DNA of 64,000 nucleotides from Flagellimonas sp. HMM57. GTDB lineage: Bacteria; Bacteroidota; Bacteroidia; Flavobacteriales; Flavobacteriaceae. Both the position numbers and the translations under genes were made by a program. The notes below the pieces were generated by a model that made no database searches, had not been told where the DNA came from, and saw nothing but the letters and a program-made list of their open reading frames with translations. Where the stretch lies: NCBI RefSeq assembly GCF_021390175.1, contig NZ_CP090004.1, forward strand, positions 2,356,001-2,420,000. The letters run 5' to 3'. The number at the start of each line of letters is the position of its first letter. The first letter of the stretch is position 1. This document shows positions 44,604 through 54,477 of the stretch, one piece after another.

Positions 44604-45848
44604 ATGAAAAAGAAAATTTTAATGTCCTTGGGCATCCTCGTATTGATTTTTTCGTCCTGTGATAATAAAGATGACGATTATGCAGAATATTTGGTCGCAC
44701 GCCCTTTAATTATAAGTAAGGCTGAATTTGCGACAAGCTTATCCATAGAGGTTCCTCGTCCCATCGATGAATCTGGAAAAGTATATACGTATCAAGATTA
44801 TATTTTTATCAACGACAAAAGTCAAGGGATTCACGTGATAGACAACAGTAATCCCCAACAACCTCGAAAAGTTTCATTTATTAAGATTCCGGGTAACGTT
44901 GATATCTCTATAAAAGATAACTTTTTGTATGCTGACAGTTTAATGGATTTAGTGGTTTTGGACATCTCGGATATCGATAATATTAAACCCGTAAATAGAT
45001 TGGAAAATGTTCTTGGCAACTTTGTTTTCTTTCCTTTTGAAGCTGATATTGTTGAGTATACCAATTTTGATTATGATACAGAGATAGTAATTGGATGGCA
45101 AACGGTCACGGAGCGCAGATTGATTGAAGAAGTGGAACAAACTAGAGTCGATTTCTTCAATGATGCTGCAGTGGCTGAATCGACCAATGGTGGAGATACT
45201 GGTCAGGGAGGTTCTTTGGCGCGTTTTAAAATTGTTGATGATTACCTGTATGCCGTTGATCGTCATAATATTAATGTATTCAATATTTCAGATTTGGAGA
45301 ATCCCCAAGATTTAGAGGATGTTTACGCAGGGTTCGATATTGAAACCATCTTTAATCGGGACAATCATTTATTTTTAGGGAGTATGCAGGGAATGTATAT
45401 TTATGATATTTCCTCGCCCGCTACTCCAACGTTTGTTTCAGAATTTCAGCACGGTACGGCCTGTGACCCTGTTGTCGTAGATGGTGACTATGCCTATGTG
45501 ACCTTACGTGGCGGCAATGGATGTGGTGCTATTGATAGCGGATTGTTCATTGTTGATATTTCCAATATTGAAAATCCAGAGTTGACTATTGAATATCCAA
45601 TGGATGAACCTTATGGTCTTGGCATTAAAGATGAGAAGCTATTTATTTGTGATGGAAGTTCTGGATTGAAAGTTTACGATAAAACAGATGTGAATAATTT
45701 AATAAGTTTAAACCATTTTAAGGATATCGTGACCTTTGATGTAATTCCCTTGGAAAGCCATTTGATCATGGTAGGGGATGAGGTACTCTATCAATACGAA
45801 TATTTGGATGATAATATAAAACTCATCAGTCAGATAGGACTGAACTAA
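44604..45848 (+). CDS. LVIVD-repeat lipoprotein
   Basis: A 414-residue surface or periplasmic lipoprotein: signal ending IFSSCDNKDD (lipobox Cys about residue 19) followed by a beta-propeller of LVIVD-type repeats. Repeat cores can be read as GIHVIDNSNPQQPRKV, LVVLDISDIDNIKP, INVFNISDLENPQDL, MYIYDISSPATPTFV, LFIVDISNIENPELT and LKVYDKTDVNNLISL. Its role is unknown; such propellers usually bind proteins or polysaccharides. It ends in a bidirectional terminator. Confidence 0.85.
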   Translation: MKKKILMSLGILVLIFSSCDNKDDDYAEYLVARPLIISKAEFATSLSIEVPRPIDESGKVYTYQDYIFINDKSQGIHVIDNSNPQQPRKVSFIKIPGNVDISIKDNFLYADSLMDLVVLDISDIDNIKPVNRLENVLGNFVFFPFEADIVEYTNFDYDTEIVIGWQTVTERRLIEEVEQTRVDFFNDAAVAESTNGGDTGQGGSLARFKIVDDYLYAVDRHNINVFNISDLENPQDLEDVYAGFDIETIFNRDNHLFLGSMQGMYIYDISSPATPTFVSEFQHGTACDPVVVDGDYAYVTLRGGNGCGAIDSGLFIVDISNIENPELTIEYPMDEPYGLGIKDEKLFICDGSSGLKVYDKTDVNNLISLNHFKDIVTFDVIPLESHLIMVGDEVLYQYEYLDDNIKLISQIGLN

Positions 45849-45879
45849 AAAAATGCCCCTTCAAAAAGGGGCATTTTTT
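45848..45879. terminator. Bidirectional terminator between LVIVD and BNR genes
   Basis: A perfect 14-bp stem (45848-45861 with 45866-45879, core ATGCCCCTT / AAGGGGCAT) with A-run on the left and T-run on the right, so it can stop transcription from both convergent genes. Confidence 0.93.
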
Positions 45880-45909
45880 ATTTCGATATTCAACTGTGGT
45901 TTAGGAATA

Positions 45910-48900
45910 TTACTTTGAAGAAATCATCTTTATTTTGTTTTCGGAGACATGACTATTGATTTTTGGGATGTAGTCTTCCAATACGTTATCAAGTGCATTG
46001 ATTTCCGTATCCAGTTCTTTGGTTACTTCTTTAAAAAATTCCAAGGACTGGTCCGTTGGCGGATAATCCCCTCTTTGGGAATCTGCCATCAAAAAGGCAA
46101 TTCGATTGTTGATACGAATACCATAGTTTAAGGGATCTTGCCTACTTTGGTTTTTGGTCATGTGAATGTTGTTCTCCAAGACATCCAATTTGGATTGAAA
46201 TTCTTGGACAAGATTTTGAATCTCTTCGTTATCTTTTATTTTCTCTTTTAGATAGTTCAAATCCTTTTCAATGGACCTAATGGAAGAAATTGCAGAATTT
46301 GCCCTACTTACTTGATCTCTAACTTTTATCAAAAAGTCGAACTGTTTCTGATAATCTTCATCCGTGTTAGGTAATCTGGGGTCTTTGCTAATTGTAAACG
46401 ATTGTTCCAATGTTTCCCCATTGTAAGTCATTCTCACTTTGTAGTCTCCCGGCACTGCTTTGGGCCCTACATTGGGCGATGAGTAAAAAACCATGCCTTC
46501 AAAGCTTTTGAACCCAGGGTATCTCATGTTCCAGATTAATCGATTACCCCCAGAGTTCACCTTAATTGGTTTTATGGCTTCGGGATTCAATTTGTTCTCT
46601 TTTGCAGTGTTGGAAAATTCTTGGATAAGTTTGCCATCGGATTCTAAAATTGCTATGTTAATGGAATCTCCCTCTTTTACATCTTCAATATAAAAATTGA
46701 TGATTGCACCATCAGGATGATTTTCCCCTACCAATTTCATGTTTGGTTTGGACCATCCACCAGATTGTTGCATTCTGTAAGCTTTATCCGGTTTGTAGAG
46801 AAAAAATGAATTATTGGCCATTTCTGAAGATAGTTGGTGTAAGGGAGTTAGGTCATCGATCATCCAGAAACTACGTCCGTGGGTGGCTGCAATTAAATCA
46901 TTGTCCCGTACATGTAAATCTCGTATAGCCGTAATGGGTAAGTTGAGTTGAAATGGTGACCAACTAATACCGTCATCAAAAGAAACATACATGCCCCATT
47001 CCGTGCCAGCATAGAGCAGACCTTCCTTTACTTTGTCAGAACGTATGGCCCTGGTATAATGATTACTTTTTATGCCAGCGGTTATGAGTTGCCATGATTT
47101 TCCATAATCATTGGTTTTATATAAGTAAGGAGTATAGTCGCCAAATTTGTAGGATGTTGCCGCTACATATGCAGTCCCTTTTTTGAACGGACTTGGGTCA
47201 ATACAATTGATCATGTTCAATTTAGGACTCATAGTTGAAGGCGGAGTAACGTTTTCCCAAGTTTCACCATTATCTTTTGAAATATGGATAAGCCCATCAT
47301 CACTACCAACCCAAATGACTCCCTCTTCCAAAGGAGATTCATTTATGGCAAAAAGATTGGAATAAAACTCAGCTCCCGTATTGTCCTGCGTAATAGGACC
47401 GCCGGATGATTTTATCGTCTCCGGAAGACCTCGGGTAAGGTCCTGGGAGATGGTTTTCCAGGTTTGTCCTTCATTTGTGGTCACATGCAAATAGTTAGAG
47501 CCGGCATAAAGTTTTTTTGAGTTATGGATACTGAATTTTACCGGAAAATTCCAATTAAAGCGATATTTCATAACCTCCGCTCCTGAGCCTGCTGGATTAT
47601 CAGGCCATATGTTTACGGATCTTGTTTGGTCTACGGAATGGTCTTTACGCATCATATATCCTTTATAAGTGCCTCCATAGACAATATTATTGTTCTTGGG
47701 GTCTGGAGCAAGATGTGCACTTTCACCACCGGATGTTGGTTCCCAATGCGTTTCATTTATGGAGTTTCCCGAAGTTCGGTGATAGATTCGAACCGTACTG
47801 TTATCTTGTTGGGCGCCATAAATACGGTAGGGAAATGCGTTGTCCGTTGTCACTCTATAAAACTGTGCGGTGGGTTGGTTGTAATAGGTGGACCAGTTTT
47901 CACCGCCATCATTTGATACTTGTGCTCCTCCATCATCTGCTATGACCATTCTCTGATTGTTGTTCGGGTCAATCCATAGGTCATGATGATCCCCGTGTGG
48001 CGCATTTTTTAAAGTAAAGGTCTTACCTCCGTCCGTGGATACTCCGTAGCTGACATTCATCACAAAAAGTTTATCCACATTTTGTGTATCGGCATAAATA
48101 CGCGTGTAGTACCAAGCCCTTTGGCGCAGTGCCCTGTTTTCATTTATCTTCTTCCATGTTTTTCCTGCATCATCGGACCTAAACAAACCGCCATCTTCTA
48201 CTTCTATTAAAGCCCAAACCCTATTGGAGTCCTTGGGTGAAACCGTAATGCCAACTATGCCCCAAGGACCATTGGGTAGACCATCATATTTGGAAATATC
48301 TGTCCATGAATCTCCGCCATCGGTACTTTTGTACATTTTGCTATCCGGTCCACCGCTATCCATGCGATATCCATTTCGTTTCATTTGCCAAGTGGCCGCG
48401 TACATGATCCTTGGATTATTTGGGTCCATAATAAGGTCTCCTGCACCGGCTTTATCACTTTCATATAGTATCTTCTCCCAAGTACCCCCTCCATCTTTTG
48501 ACCGGTATACACCACGTGTTTCGTTGGGTATCCAAAGATTTCCTATGGCGGCTACATAAACCAAATCTGGATTTGTTGGGTGAATTCGTATTCTTGAAAT
48601 ATGTTCAGACCCTTTAAGTCCTATAAACTTCCAAGTTTCACCTGCGTCAGTACTTTTCCAAAGACCATTTCCTGAGGAAACGTTGCCTCTAAGTGTCTGT
48701 TCCCCTTCGCCTACATATATAATGTTTGGATCCGCTTCAGAGACGGCTATTGCTCCAATAGACCCTCCAAAATAACCATCGGAAATACAGCTCCAACTGC
48801 TACCGGAATCCGTAGTTTTCCAAACTCCACCACCCGCAGTCCCCATATAATATAAGTTTGGGTTGCCGATAACTCCCGTTGCTGTGCCCGCTCTTCCTCC

Positions 48901-49056
48901 CCTAAAAGGACCAACAAGACGCCATTGTATTCCATTGTAGAGTTTTTCTGGAAAAGTTTTTTTGGTCTCCTTTTTATTTTTCTTGCGTTGGGCATTTGTC
49001 TCAACTAAAGTAAATACTGCTAAAAAAGTAAAAAGTAAAAGTGTAGTTTTTTTCAT
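45910..49056 (-). CDS. Large exported BNR/sortilin (VPS10)-like beta-propeller protein
   Basis: A 1048-residue secreted protein with signal peptide (KKTTLLLFTFLAVFTLVETNAQ, about 2-23). Repeated Asp-box/BNR motifs (SxDxGxTW): TDSGSSWSCISD, STDAGETWKFIG, SKDGGGTWEKI, STDGGDSWTDIS, SDDAGKTWKKIN, SNDGGENWSTY, SKDNGETWENVT and SFDDGISWSPF. They form one or two propellers in the first 700 residues. A beta-sandwich region (about 740-870) and a C-terminal helical coiled segment (about 900-1045) follow. Widely found in Bacteroidota as glycosyl hydrolase or sortilin-like proteins, function not defined. Confidence 0.88.
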   Translation of the reverse strand: MKKTTLLLFTFLAVFTLVETNAQRKKNKKETKKTFPEKLYNGIQWRLVGPFRGGRAGTATGVIGNPNLYYMGTAGGGVWKTTDSGSSWSCISDGYFGGSIGAIAVSEADPNIIYVGEGEQTLRGNVSSGNGLWKSTDAGETWKFIGLKGSEHISRIRIHPTNPDLVYVAAIGNLWIPNETRGVYRSKDGGGTWEKILYESDKAGAGDLIMDPNNPRIMYAATWQMKRNGYRMDSGGPDSKMYKSTDGGDSWTDISKYDGLPNGPWGIVGITVSPKDSNRVWALIEVEDGGLFRSDDAGKTWKKINENRALRQRAWYYTRIYADTQNVDKLFVMNVSYGVSTDGGKTFTLKNAPHGDHHDLWIDPNNNQRMVIADDGGAQVSNDGGENWSTYYNQPTAQFYRVTTDNAFPYRIYGAQQDNSTVRIYHRTSGNSINETHWEPTSGGESAHLAPDPKNNNIVYGGTYKGYMMRKDHSVDQTRSVNIWPDNPAGSGAEVMKYRFNWNFPVKFSIHNSKKLYAGSNYLHVTTNEGQTWKTISQDLTRGLPETIKSSGGPITQDNTGAEFYSNLFAINESPLEEGVIWVGSDDGLIHISKDNGETWENVTPPSTMSPKLNMINCIDPSPFKKGTAYVAATSYKFGDYTPYLYKTNDYGKSWQLITAGIKSNHYTRAIRSDKVKEGLLYAGTEWGMYVSFDDGISWSPFQLNLPITAIRDLHVRDNDLIAATHGRSFWMIDDLTPLHQLSSEMANNSFFLYKPDKAYRMQQSGGWSKPNMKLVGENHPDGAIINFYIEDVKEGDSINIAILESDGKLIQEFSNTAKENKLNPEAIKPIKVNSGGNRLIWNMRYPGFKSFEGMVFYSSPNVGPKAVPGDYKVRMTYNGETLEQSFTISKDPRLPNTDEDYQKQFDFLIKVRDQVSRANSAISSIRSIEKDLNYLKEKIKDNEEIQNLVQEFQSKLDVLENNIHMTKNQSRQDPLNYGIRINNRIAFLMADSQRGDYPPTDQSLEFFKEVTKELDTEINALDNVLEDYIPKINSHVSENKIKMISSK

Positions 49057-49222
49057 GAGTGTTTGGTTGAAGTACTCATTAAAAATAACTATAAAATAGT
49101 GTTGGACGAATATTTTGCAATTGGTTTTTCAATGAATACTATTTTACCTTTCATAAGTTCATTTTATGATGACCATTTATCTTCTTATATATACTGCGTA
49201 GCATCAAATCGAAAATTTGATA

Positions 49223-49230
49223 TATTTTTG
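49223..49230 (+). promoter_or_regulatory. Putative -7 promoter element of topA
   Basis: TATTTTTG, a match to TAnnTTTG, 19 bases before the preferred topA ATG at 49250. No clear -33 TTG. Confidence 0.35.
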
Positions 49231-49249
49231 TCACTTCAAAACCCATTCC

Positions 49250-51736
49250 ATGCCAAAAAATTTAGTTATTGTTGAGTCCCCAGCAAAAGCGAAGACCATT
49301 GAACGCTTTCTAGGGAAAGACTACCAAGTTGAATCAAGTTTCGGCCATATTGCAGATCTTCCCTCAAAAGAACTTGGTGTTGACGTGGAAAACGACTTTA
49401 AACCCAAATACACGGTTGACAAGGAGAAAAAGGCTCTTGTGAAAAAATTGAAAGATCTAGCAAAGAAGGCAGATACCATCTGGCTGGCAAGTGATGAGGA
49501 TCGAGAGGGAGAAGCAATTTCTTGGCATTTGGCAGAGGCATTGGGATTGGATAAGAGTAGAACCAAACGTATTGTCTTTAACTCCATAACCAAGTCGGCA
49601 ATCCAAAAGGCTATTGAGAATCCTAGGGAAATCAATTACAATTTGGTGAACGCCCAACAAGCAAGAAGAGTCTTGGACAGACTAGTGGGTTATGAATTGT
49701 CGCCCGTATTATGGAAAAAAATAAAACCGGGGCTATCAGCGGGTAGAGTACAATCTGTGGCTGTGCGATTGATTGTTGAAAGGGAAAGGGATATTGAAGC
49801 TTTTAAACCGGAAGCATCCTACAGGATACAGGCAGAGTTCAAAACCAATAGCGGAAATGTATTTGCTTCAAAGTTGAATAAAATGTTTCCAACAAAACAG
49901 GTTGCCGAACAATTCTTAAAACAAAATATTGGAGCAGATTTTTCTGTTGCGAGTTTAGATAAGAAGCCTGCAAAAAAATCTCCGGCAGCACCATTTACTA
50001 CTTCCACATTGCAGCAAGAAGCTTCCAGAAAACTTTATTTTTCAGTAGGTAGGACCATGCAGGTCGCACAACGGTTGTATGAGGCAGGTCTTATTACATA
50101 CATGAGAACAGATAGTGTAAACTTATCCAAAGAAGCCTTAAATGCTGCAAAGGATGCTATCATTCAGAATTATGGGGAATCTTACAGTAAGGTCAGGAAC
50201 TATACTGGTAAATCAAAAGGTGCACAAGAAGCGCACGAGGCCATTCGCCCAACGGATATGAAATTGAACAATCCTTCGCTGGAGCGTGATCAGGCCAAAC
50301 TCTACGAATTGATATGGAAACGGACCTTGGCCTCGCAAATGAGTGATGCAGCCTTGGAACGAACCAATGTAAAAATTAAGGCGAGTTCGCACAGTGAAGA
50401 ATTTTCTGCAAATGGAGAAGTAGTAAAGTTTGATGGTTTCCTTAAGGTATATTTGGAAGGAACCGATGAAGAGGACAAGGCGGAAGAGCAAGAAGGAATG
50501 CTTCCGGCAATGAGCGTTGGAGAAACACTTCAAAATAATTTTATTACAGCTACCGAACGTTTTTCAAGACCACCGTACCGCTATACCGAAGCTTCTTTGG
50601 TCAAAAAGTTAGAAGAACTGGGCATCGGAAGACCCTCAACCTATGCACCTACGATTTCAACAATTCAGAATAGGGGTTATGTTGAGAAAGGAACGATAGA
50701 GGGGACAGAACGCCACTATGTCCAATTGATTTTAGAGAGCGGTAAGCTTATTGAGAAAAAACTGTCTGAAATGATAGGTTCGGACAAGGGAAAATTAGTG
50801 CCTACAGATATAGGTATTATAGTCAATGATTTTTTGGTGGATCATTTTACGACCATACTTGATTATAATTTCACAGCAAAGGTCGAAGAAGATTTTGATG
50901 AAATAGCCACTGGAGACGAAGATTGGCAAAAAATGATGAAAGAGTTTTACTCAGATTTTCATCCCAATGTTCTTGAAGTTGAAGAAAATGCCGATCGTGC
51001 CAGTGGGGAGCGTATTTTGGGAGAAGACCCAAAGACCGGAAAACCTGTTCTTGTGCGTTTAGGGCGTTTTGGACCAATGGCACAGATTGGGGATGCTGAT
51101 GATGAGGAAAAAAGATTTGCAAGTCTCTTGCCGGACCAGTCCATTACAACAATTAAATTCGAAGAAGCTTTAACGCTTTTTGAACTGCCTAGAAAATTAG
51201 GAGTATACGAGGGTGAAGAAGTGGAGGCAAACGTAGGTCGTTTTGGACCCTATGTTAAGTTTGGCAAAAAGTTTATTTCATTGGACAAGGGCGAAAGCGC
51301 TTTTGAAGTTGATATGGACAGGGCCATCGAATTGATAAAAGCCAAGCAAAAGGCAGATGCGCCCATTGCACACTATGAAGATAAAGAAGTCACCAAAGGT
51401 GTAGGTCGTTTTGGCCCTTTTATTAAATGGGACGGAATGTTCATCAATGTGAACAAAAAATACGATTTTGATAATCTTACCAAAGCGGACATTGTTGAAC
51501 TTATTGAAGCAAAAAAAATAAAGGAAGCGGAAAAGCTTATTCAAGAATGGCCTGCTGAAAAAATCCGTATTGAAAAAGCAAGATGGGGCCGCCATAATAT
51601 TATCAAGGGAAGAATCAAGGTTGAGCTGTCCAAGGATGTCGATCCAACTAAGATTTCTCTAGAAGAGGCACAGTCTCTCATTGAAAAAAAATCACCCAAG
51701 AAAAAAACCAAGGCCAAACCAAAGGCAAAAAAGTAG
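49250..51736 (+). CDS. topA: DNA topoisomerase I
   Basis: A 828-residue type IA topoisomerase that relaxes negative supercoils. The start at ATG 49250 puts MPKNLVIVESPAKAKTIERF at the N-terminus; an in-frame codon at 49217 adds eleven unlikely residues. TOPRIM domain has VESPAKAKTI and SDEDREGEAISWH; the active-site tyrosine is Tyr284 in ITYMRTDSVNLS. C-terminal Toprim-C repeats (GRFGPMAQIG, GRFGPYVKFGK, GRFGPFIKWDG) replace zinc fingers, and the tail is Lys-rich. The next gene begins one base after its stop. Confidence 0.96.
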   Translation: MPKNLVIVESPAKAKTIERFLGKDYQVESSFGHIADLPSKELGVDVENDFKPKYTVDKEKKALVKKLKDLAKKADTIWLASDEDREGEAISWHLAEALGLDKSRTKRIVFNSITKSAIQKAIENPREINYNLVNAQQARRVLDRLVGYELSPVLWKKIKPGLSAGRVQSVAVRLIVERERDIEAFKPEASYRIQAEFKTNSGNVFASKLNKMFPTKQVAEQFLKQNIGADFSVASLDKKPAKKSPAAPFTTSTLQQEASRKLYFSVGRTMQVAQRLYEAGLITYMRTDSVNLSKEALNAAKDAIIQNYGESYSKVRNYTGKSKGAQEAHEAIRPTDMKLNNPSLERDQAKLYELIWKRTLASQMSDAALERTNVKIKASSHSEEFSANGEVVKFDGFLKVYLEGTDEEDKAEEQEGMLPAMSVGETLQNNFITATERFSRPPYRYTEASLVKKLEELGIGRPSTYAPTISTIQNRGYVEKGTIEGTERHYVQLILESGKLIEKKLSEMIGSDKGKLVPTDIGIIVNDFLVDHFTTILDYNFTAKVEEDFDEIATGDEDWQKMMKEFYSDFHPNVLEVEENADRASGERILGEDPKTGKPVLVRLGRFGPMAQIGDADDEEKRFASLLPDQSITTIKFEEALTLFELPRKLGVYEGEEVEANVGRFGPYVKFGKKFISLDKGESAFEVDMDRAIELIKAKQKADAPIAHYEDKEVTKGVGRFGPFIKWDGMFINVNKKYDFDNLTKADIVELIEAKKIKEAEKLIQEWPAEKIRIEKARWGRHNIIKGRIKVELSKDVDPTKISLEEAQSLIEKKSPKKKTKAKPKAKK

Positions 51737-51737
51737 T

Positions 51738-52892
51738 ATGGCATTCGATTTTTTGGTTCCTGTAAAAGACAAAGTTTTAGCATTCTCCGAGCTATTGCCT
51801 CCTCAAGCGTTAGGTAAAAATATCTTCAAGCATACCGAAAAAAAAGGATTGCCCGTATTTGCCAATGCGACAGTAGCGCTTTTTGGTGTTTTGGAATCAA
51901 GGAATGCTTTTGAGAAAAAACCGGAGAAATTAAATGTAGATGAAATCCGTATTCAGCTATACCGGTTAATGACTGGCAACTGGAACTCCACTATTTTGGA
52001 TATTGGCGACGTACAGGAAGGTGATACGGTCGAGGATACTTATTTTGTTGTCAAAGAAATTGTGGCAGGTCTCTTGGAAGAAAACATCATTCCTGTCGTG
52101 ATCGGGGGAACCCAGGATATCACTTTTCCTACCTACAGAGCTTTTGACAATATTAGGAATATGGTCAATTTAGTATCTATTGATAGTCGTTTTGACTTTG
52201 GTGAAGATGAGGAATTAATTTCCTCGCACTCTTATATGAGTAAAATTATTACGGACAAGCCTAACAACCTTTTCAACTTTTCAAATATTGGGTATCAAAG
52301 TTATTTTAATGCACAAGAGGAGATAGACTTAATGGAGCGTCTTTTTTTTGATGCTTACAGGCTTGGTGATATTGCTGCAAATATAGGATTGGCGGAACCG
52401 GTATTGCGAAGTGCCCATATTGTAAGTCTTGATCTACGGGCAATTAGGGCATGTGAAATGGGATTGCATAAAAACTTTTCCCCAAATGGTTTTACAGGAA
52501 GGGAGATTTGCGCTATCGCCAGATATGCGGGAATTAGTGATAAAGTATCCTTGTTCGGTATATATGAAGGAGAAAATTCTTCGCAGGCTTTTCAAATGAT
52601 AGCACAGATTATATGGTATTTTTTGGAAGGTATTAGTTTTAGGATAAAAGAATTTCCAAGCTCCAAAAGTGAGGATTTTACCAAGTTTACCGTTCCAACG
52701 GATACAGAAGAGCTCGTATTCTTCAAGAGCCATATTACAGAACGTTGGTGGGTGGAAGTCCCAACAATTTTAACAGAACATACTAAAACAAATTCGGTGG
52801 CGTTATTACCTTGCACCGAAGAGGACTATCTGGATGCTTGCAACCAGAACATTCCAGAAAGGTGGTTCAAAGCCTATAGAAAAGGGCTTTGA
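51738..52892 (+). CDS. Arginase/formimidoylglutamase-fold protein with degenerate metal site
   Basis: A 384-residue cytoplasmic protein of the ureohydrolase (arginase, agmatinase, formiminoglutamase) fold. The three metal motifs are recognisable but altered: GGTQD (123-127) where GGxHD is expected, DSRFD (149-153) where DAHxD is expected, and SLDLRAIRA (230-238) where SxDxDxxDP is expected. Thus His126, His151 and Asp234 are replaced by Gln, Arg and Arg, leaving three acidic ligands. The binuclear manganese site is unlikely to form, so it is probably a pseudoenzyme. It sits between topA and gldK, 124 bases before gldK. ATG 51738 is one base past the topA stop. Confidence 0.85.
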   Translation: MAFDFLVPVKDKVLAFSELLPPQALGKNIFKHTEKKGLPVFANATVALFGVLESRNAFEKKPEKLNVDEIRIQLYRLMTGNWNSTILDIGDVQEGDTVEDTYFVVKEIVAGLLEENIIPVVIGGTQDITFPTYRAFDNIRNMVNLVSIDSRFDFGEDEELISSHSYMSKIITDKPNNLFNFSNIGYQSYFNAQEEIDLMERLFFDAYRLGDIAANIGLAEPVLRSAHIVSLDLRAIRACEMGLHKNFSPNGFTGREICAIARYAGISDKVSLFGIYEGENSSQAFQMIAQIIWYFLEGISFRIKEFPSSKSEDFTKFTVPTDTEELVFFKSHITERWWVEVPTILTEHTKTNSVALLPCTEEDYLDACNQNIPERWFKAYRKGL

Positions 52893-53016
52893 TTTAATAA
52901 ATTAATTTTTAAGCATTAATTGTATCTACACAATAATTTATTCAAAAATCAGTTTTGAGAATAGTGAATTTGTGTTACACAGTTTATAATCTTAAATCGA
53001 AAATTTAACCTAAAGT

Positions 53017-54396
53017 ATGAGAAAGCTATTCTTTTCATCTATAGCACTTGTTTTTTTACTCACCAGTTGCGGTTCAAAATCAAGATCAAAAGGTGAACTA
53101 GTCGGAGCCCAAGGTAAAAAGTGGTATCCAGAGAAACCTTACGGAATGGAACTTATTCCACGTGGCTCCTATGTAATGGGTAAGGCTGAAGAGGACCAGG
53201 CAAAAGTATTGAATGCTCCTACCAGAACAGTTACCGTACGTTCATTTTATATGGACGACACCGAAATCACAAATAGCGAGTATCGTCAATTTGTGGAATG
53301 GGTGAAAGATTCCATTGCCAGAACTAAATTGGCCATCCTTGCCGATGAACTGGGTATTGGTCCAGAAGATGATGGTATAGGGGAGTTTGCCTTTAAAGAT
53401 ACCGATACTACCAGACTTTCGGTTTATGACAAATATATGTTGGACAATTATGCAGGCTTAGGCGAAACTGGATATGAAGGCAGGGCCTTGAACAAAGATG
53501 CTGACTTAACTTGGGATACATCTGAATATCCAGATGAGTACTATGCCGAGGTAATGGACTCTTTATATATACCAGAGGAAGAAAGCTACAACGGTCAACG
53601 AACTATTGATGTTACTCAATTGAAATACAAGTATAATTGGATGGATATTGAGGCTGCTGCAAGAGCCAAGACAGCCAGTAGAAAAGACTTTATTAAACAA
53701 GAAGAGTTGGAAATTTATCCTGACACTACCGTTTGGATTCGTGATTTTGAATACTCTTATAACGAACCCATGCACAATGATTATTTTTGGCATGATGCTT
53801 ACAGCGACTACCCAGTAGTTGGTGTAAATTGGCAACAGGCCAAAGCATTTTGTTCTTGGAGAACCAAGTTTAAAAATGATGATCAAAAAAGTAGGGGAAA
53901 ACAGTTCGTTAACCAGTTTAGATTACCTACAGAGGCAGAATGGGAATATGCGGCACGAGGAGGTATCGAAGGAGGAACATACCCATGGGGCGGTCCTTAT
54001 GTAATTAGTGACACTGGTTGTTTTATGGCCAACTTTAAGCCACAACGGGGAGATTATGCTGCAGATGCTGCTCTTTATACTGTTGAGGCTAAATCGTACG
54101 AACCTAATGAGTACAACCTATACAATATGGCAGGAAACGTTTCTGAGTGGACAAGCTCCAGTTTTGACCAGGGTGCATACGAATACCTGTCTACAATGAA
54201 TCCAAATATCGGGTCAAAACAAAACAAAAGAAAAGTTATTCGTGGAGGATCATGGAAAGATGTTGCTTACTTCTTACAGGTAAGTACCAGAGATTATGAA
54301 TATCAGGATTCCGCCAGAAGTTATATCGGTTTCCGAACAGTTCAAGATTACATGGGCGAAGAAGATTCAACCAGAGGTCAAGGACTTCCAAACTAA
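53017..54396 (+). CDS. gldK: Gliding motility/T9SS lipoprotein GldK
   Basis: A 459-residue outer-membrane lipoprotein. Signal ends in VFLLTSCGSKS (lipobox Cys about residue 19). A formylglycine-generating-enzyme (SUMF1)-like domain covers most of the protein: GMELIPRGSYVMGKAEEDQ, DDTEITNSEYRQFVEW, PVVGVNWQQAKAFCSWR, RLPTEAEWEYAARGG, NMAGNVSEWTSSSF and RKVIRGGSWKD. It forms the periplasmic ring of the type IX secretion system with GldN. First gene of gldKLMN. Confidence 0.96.
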   Translation: MRKLFFSSIALVFLLTSCGSKSRSKGELVGAQGKKWYPEKPYGMELIPRGSYVMGKAEEDQAKVLNAPTRTVTVRSFYMDDTEITNSEYRQFVEWVKDSIARTKLAILADELGIGPEDDGIGEFAFKDTDTTRLSVYDKYMLDNYAGLGETGYEGRALNKDADLTWDTSEYPDEYYAEVMDSLYIPEEESYNGQRTIDVTQLKYKYNWMDIEAAARAKTASRKDFIKQEELEIYPDTTVWIRDFEYSYNEPMHNDYFWHDAYSDYPVVGVNWQQAKAFCSWRTKFKNDDQKSRGKQFVNQFRLPTEAEWEYAARGGIEGGTYPWGGPYVISDTGCFMANFKPQRGDYAADAALYTVEAKSYEPNEYNLYNMAGNVSEWTSSSFDQGAYEYLSTMNPNIGSKQNKRKVIRGGSWKDVAYFLQVSTRDYEYQDSARSYIGFRTVQDYMGEEDSTRGQGLPN

Positions 54397-54477
54397 TTAG
54401 TAACAAGCAAAGGAGAGAACATTATATTAAATCAGTAACCAAATACTTATTTATATAACTTAATTAAAACTAGAATT

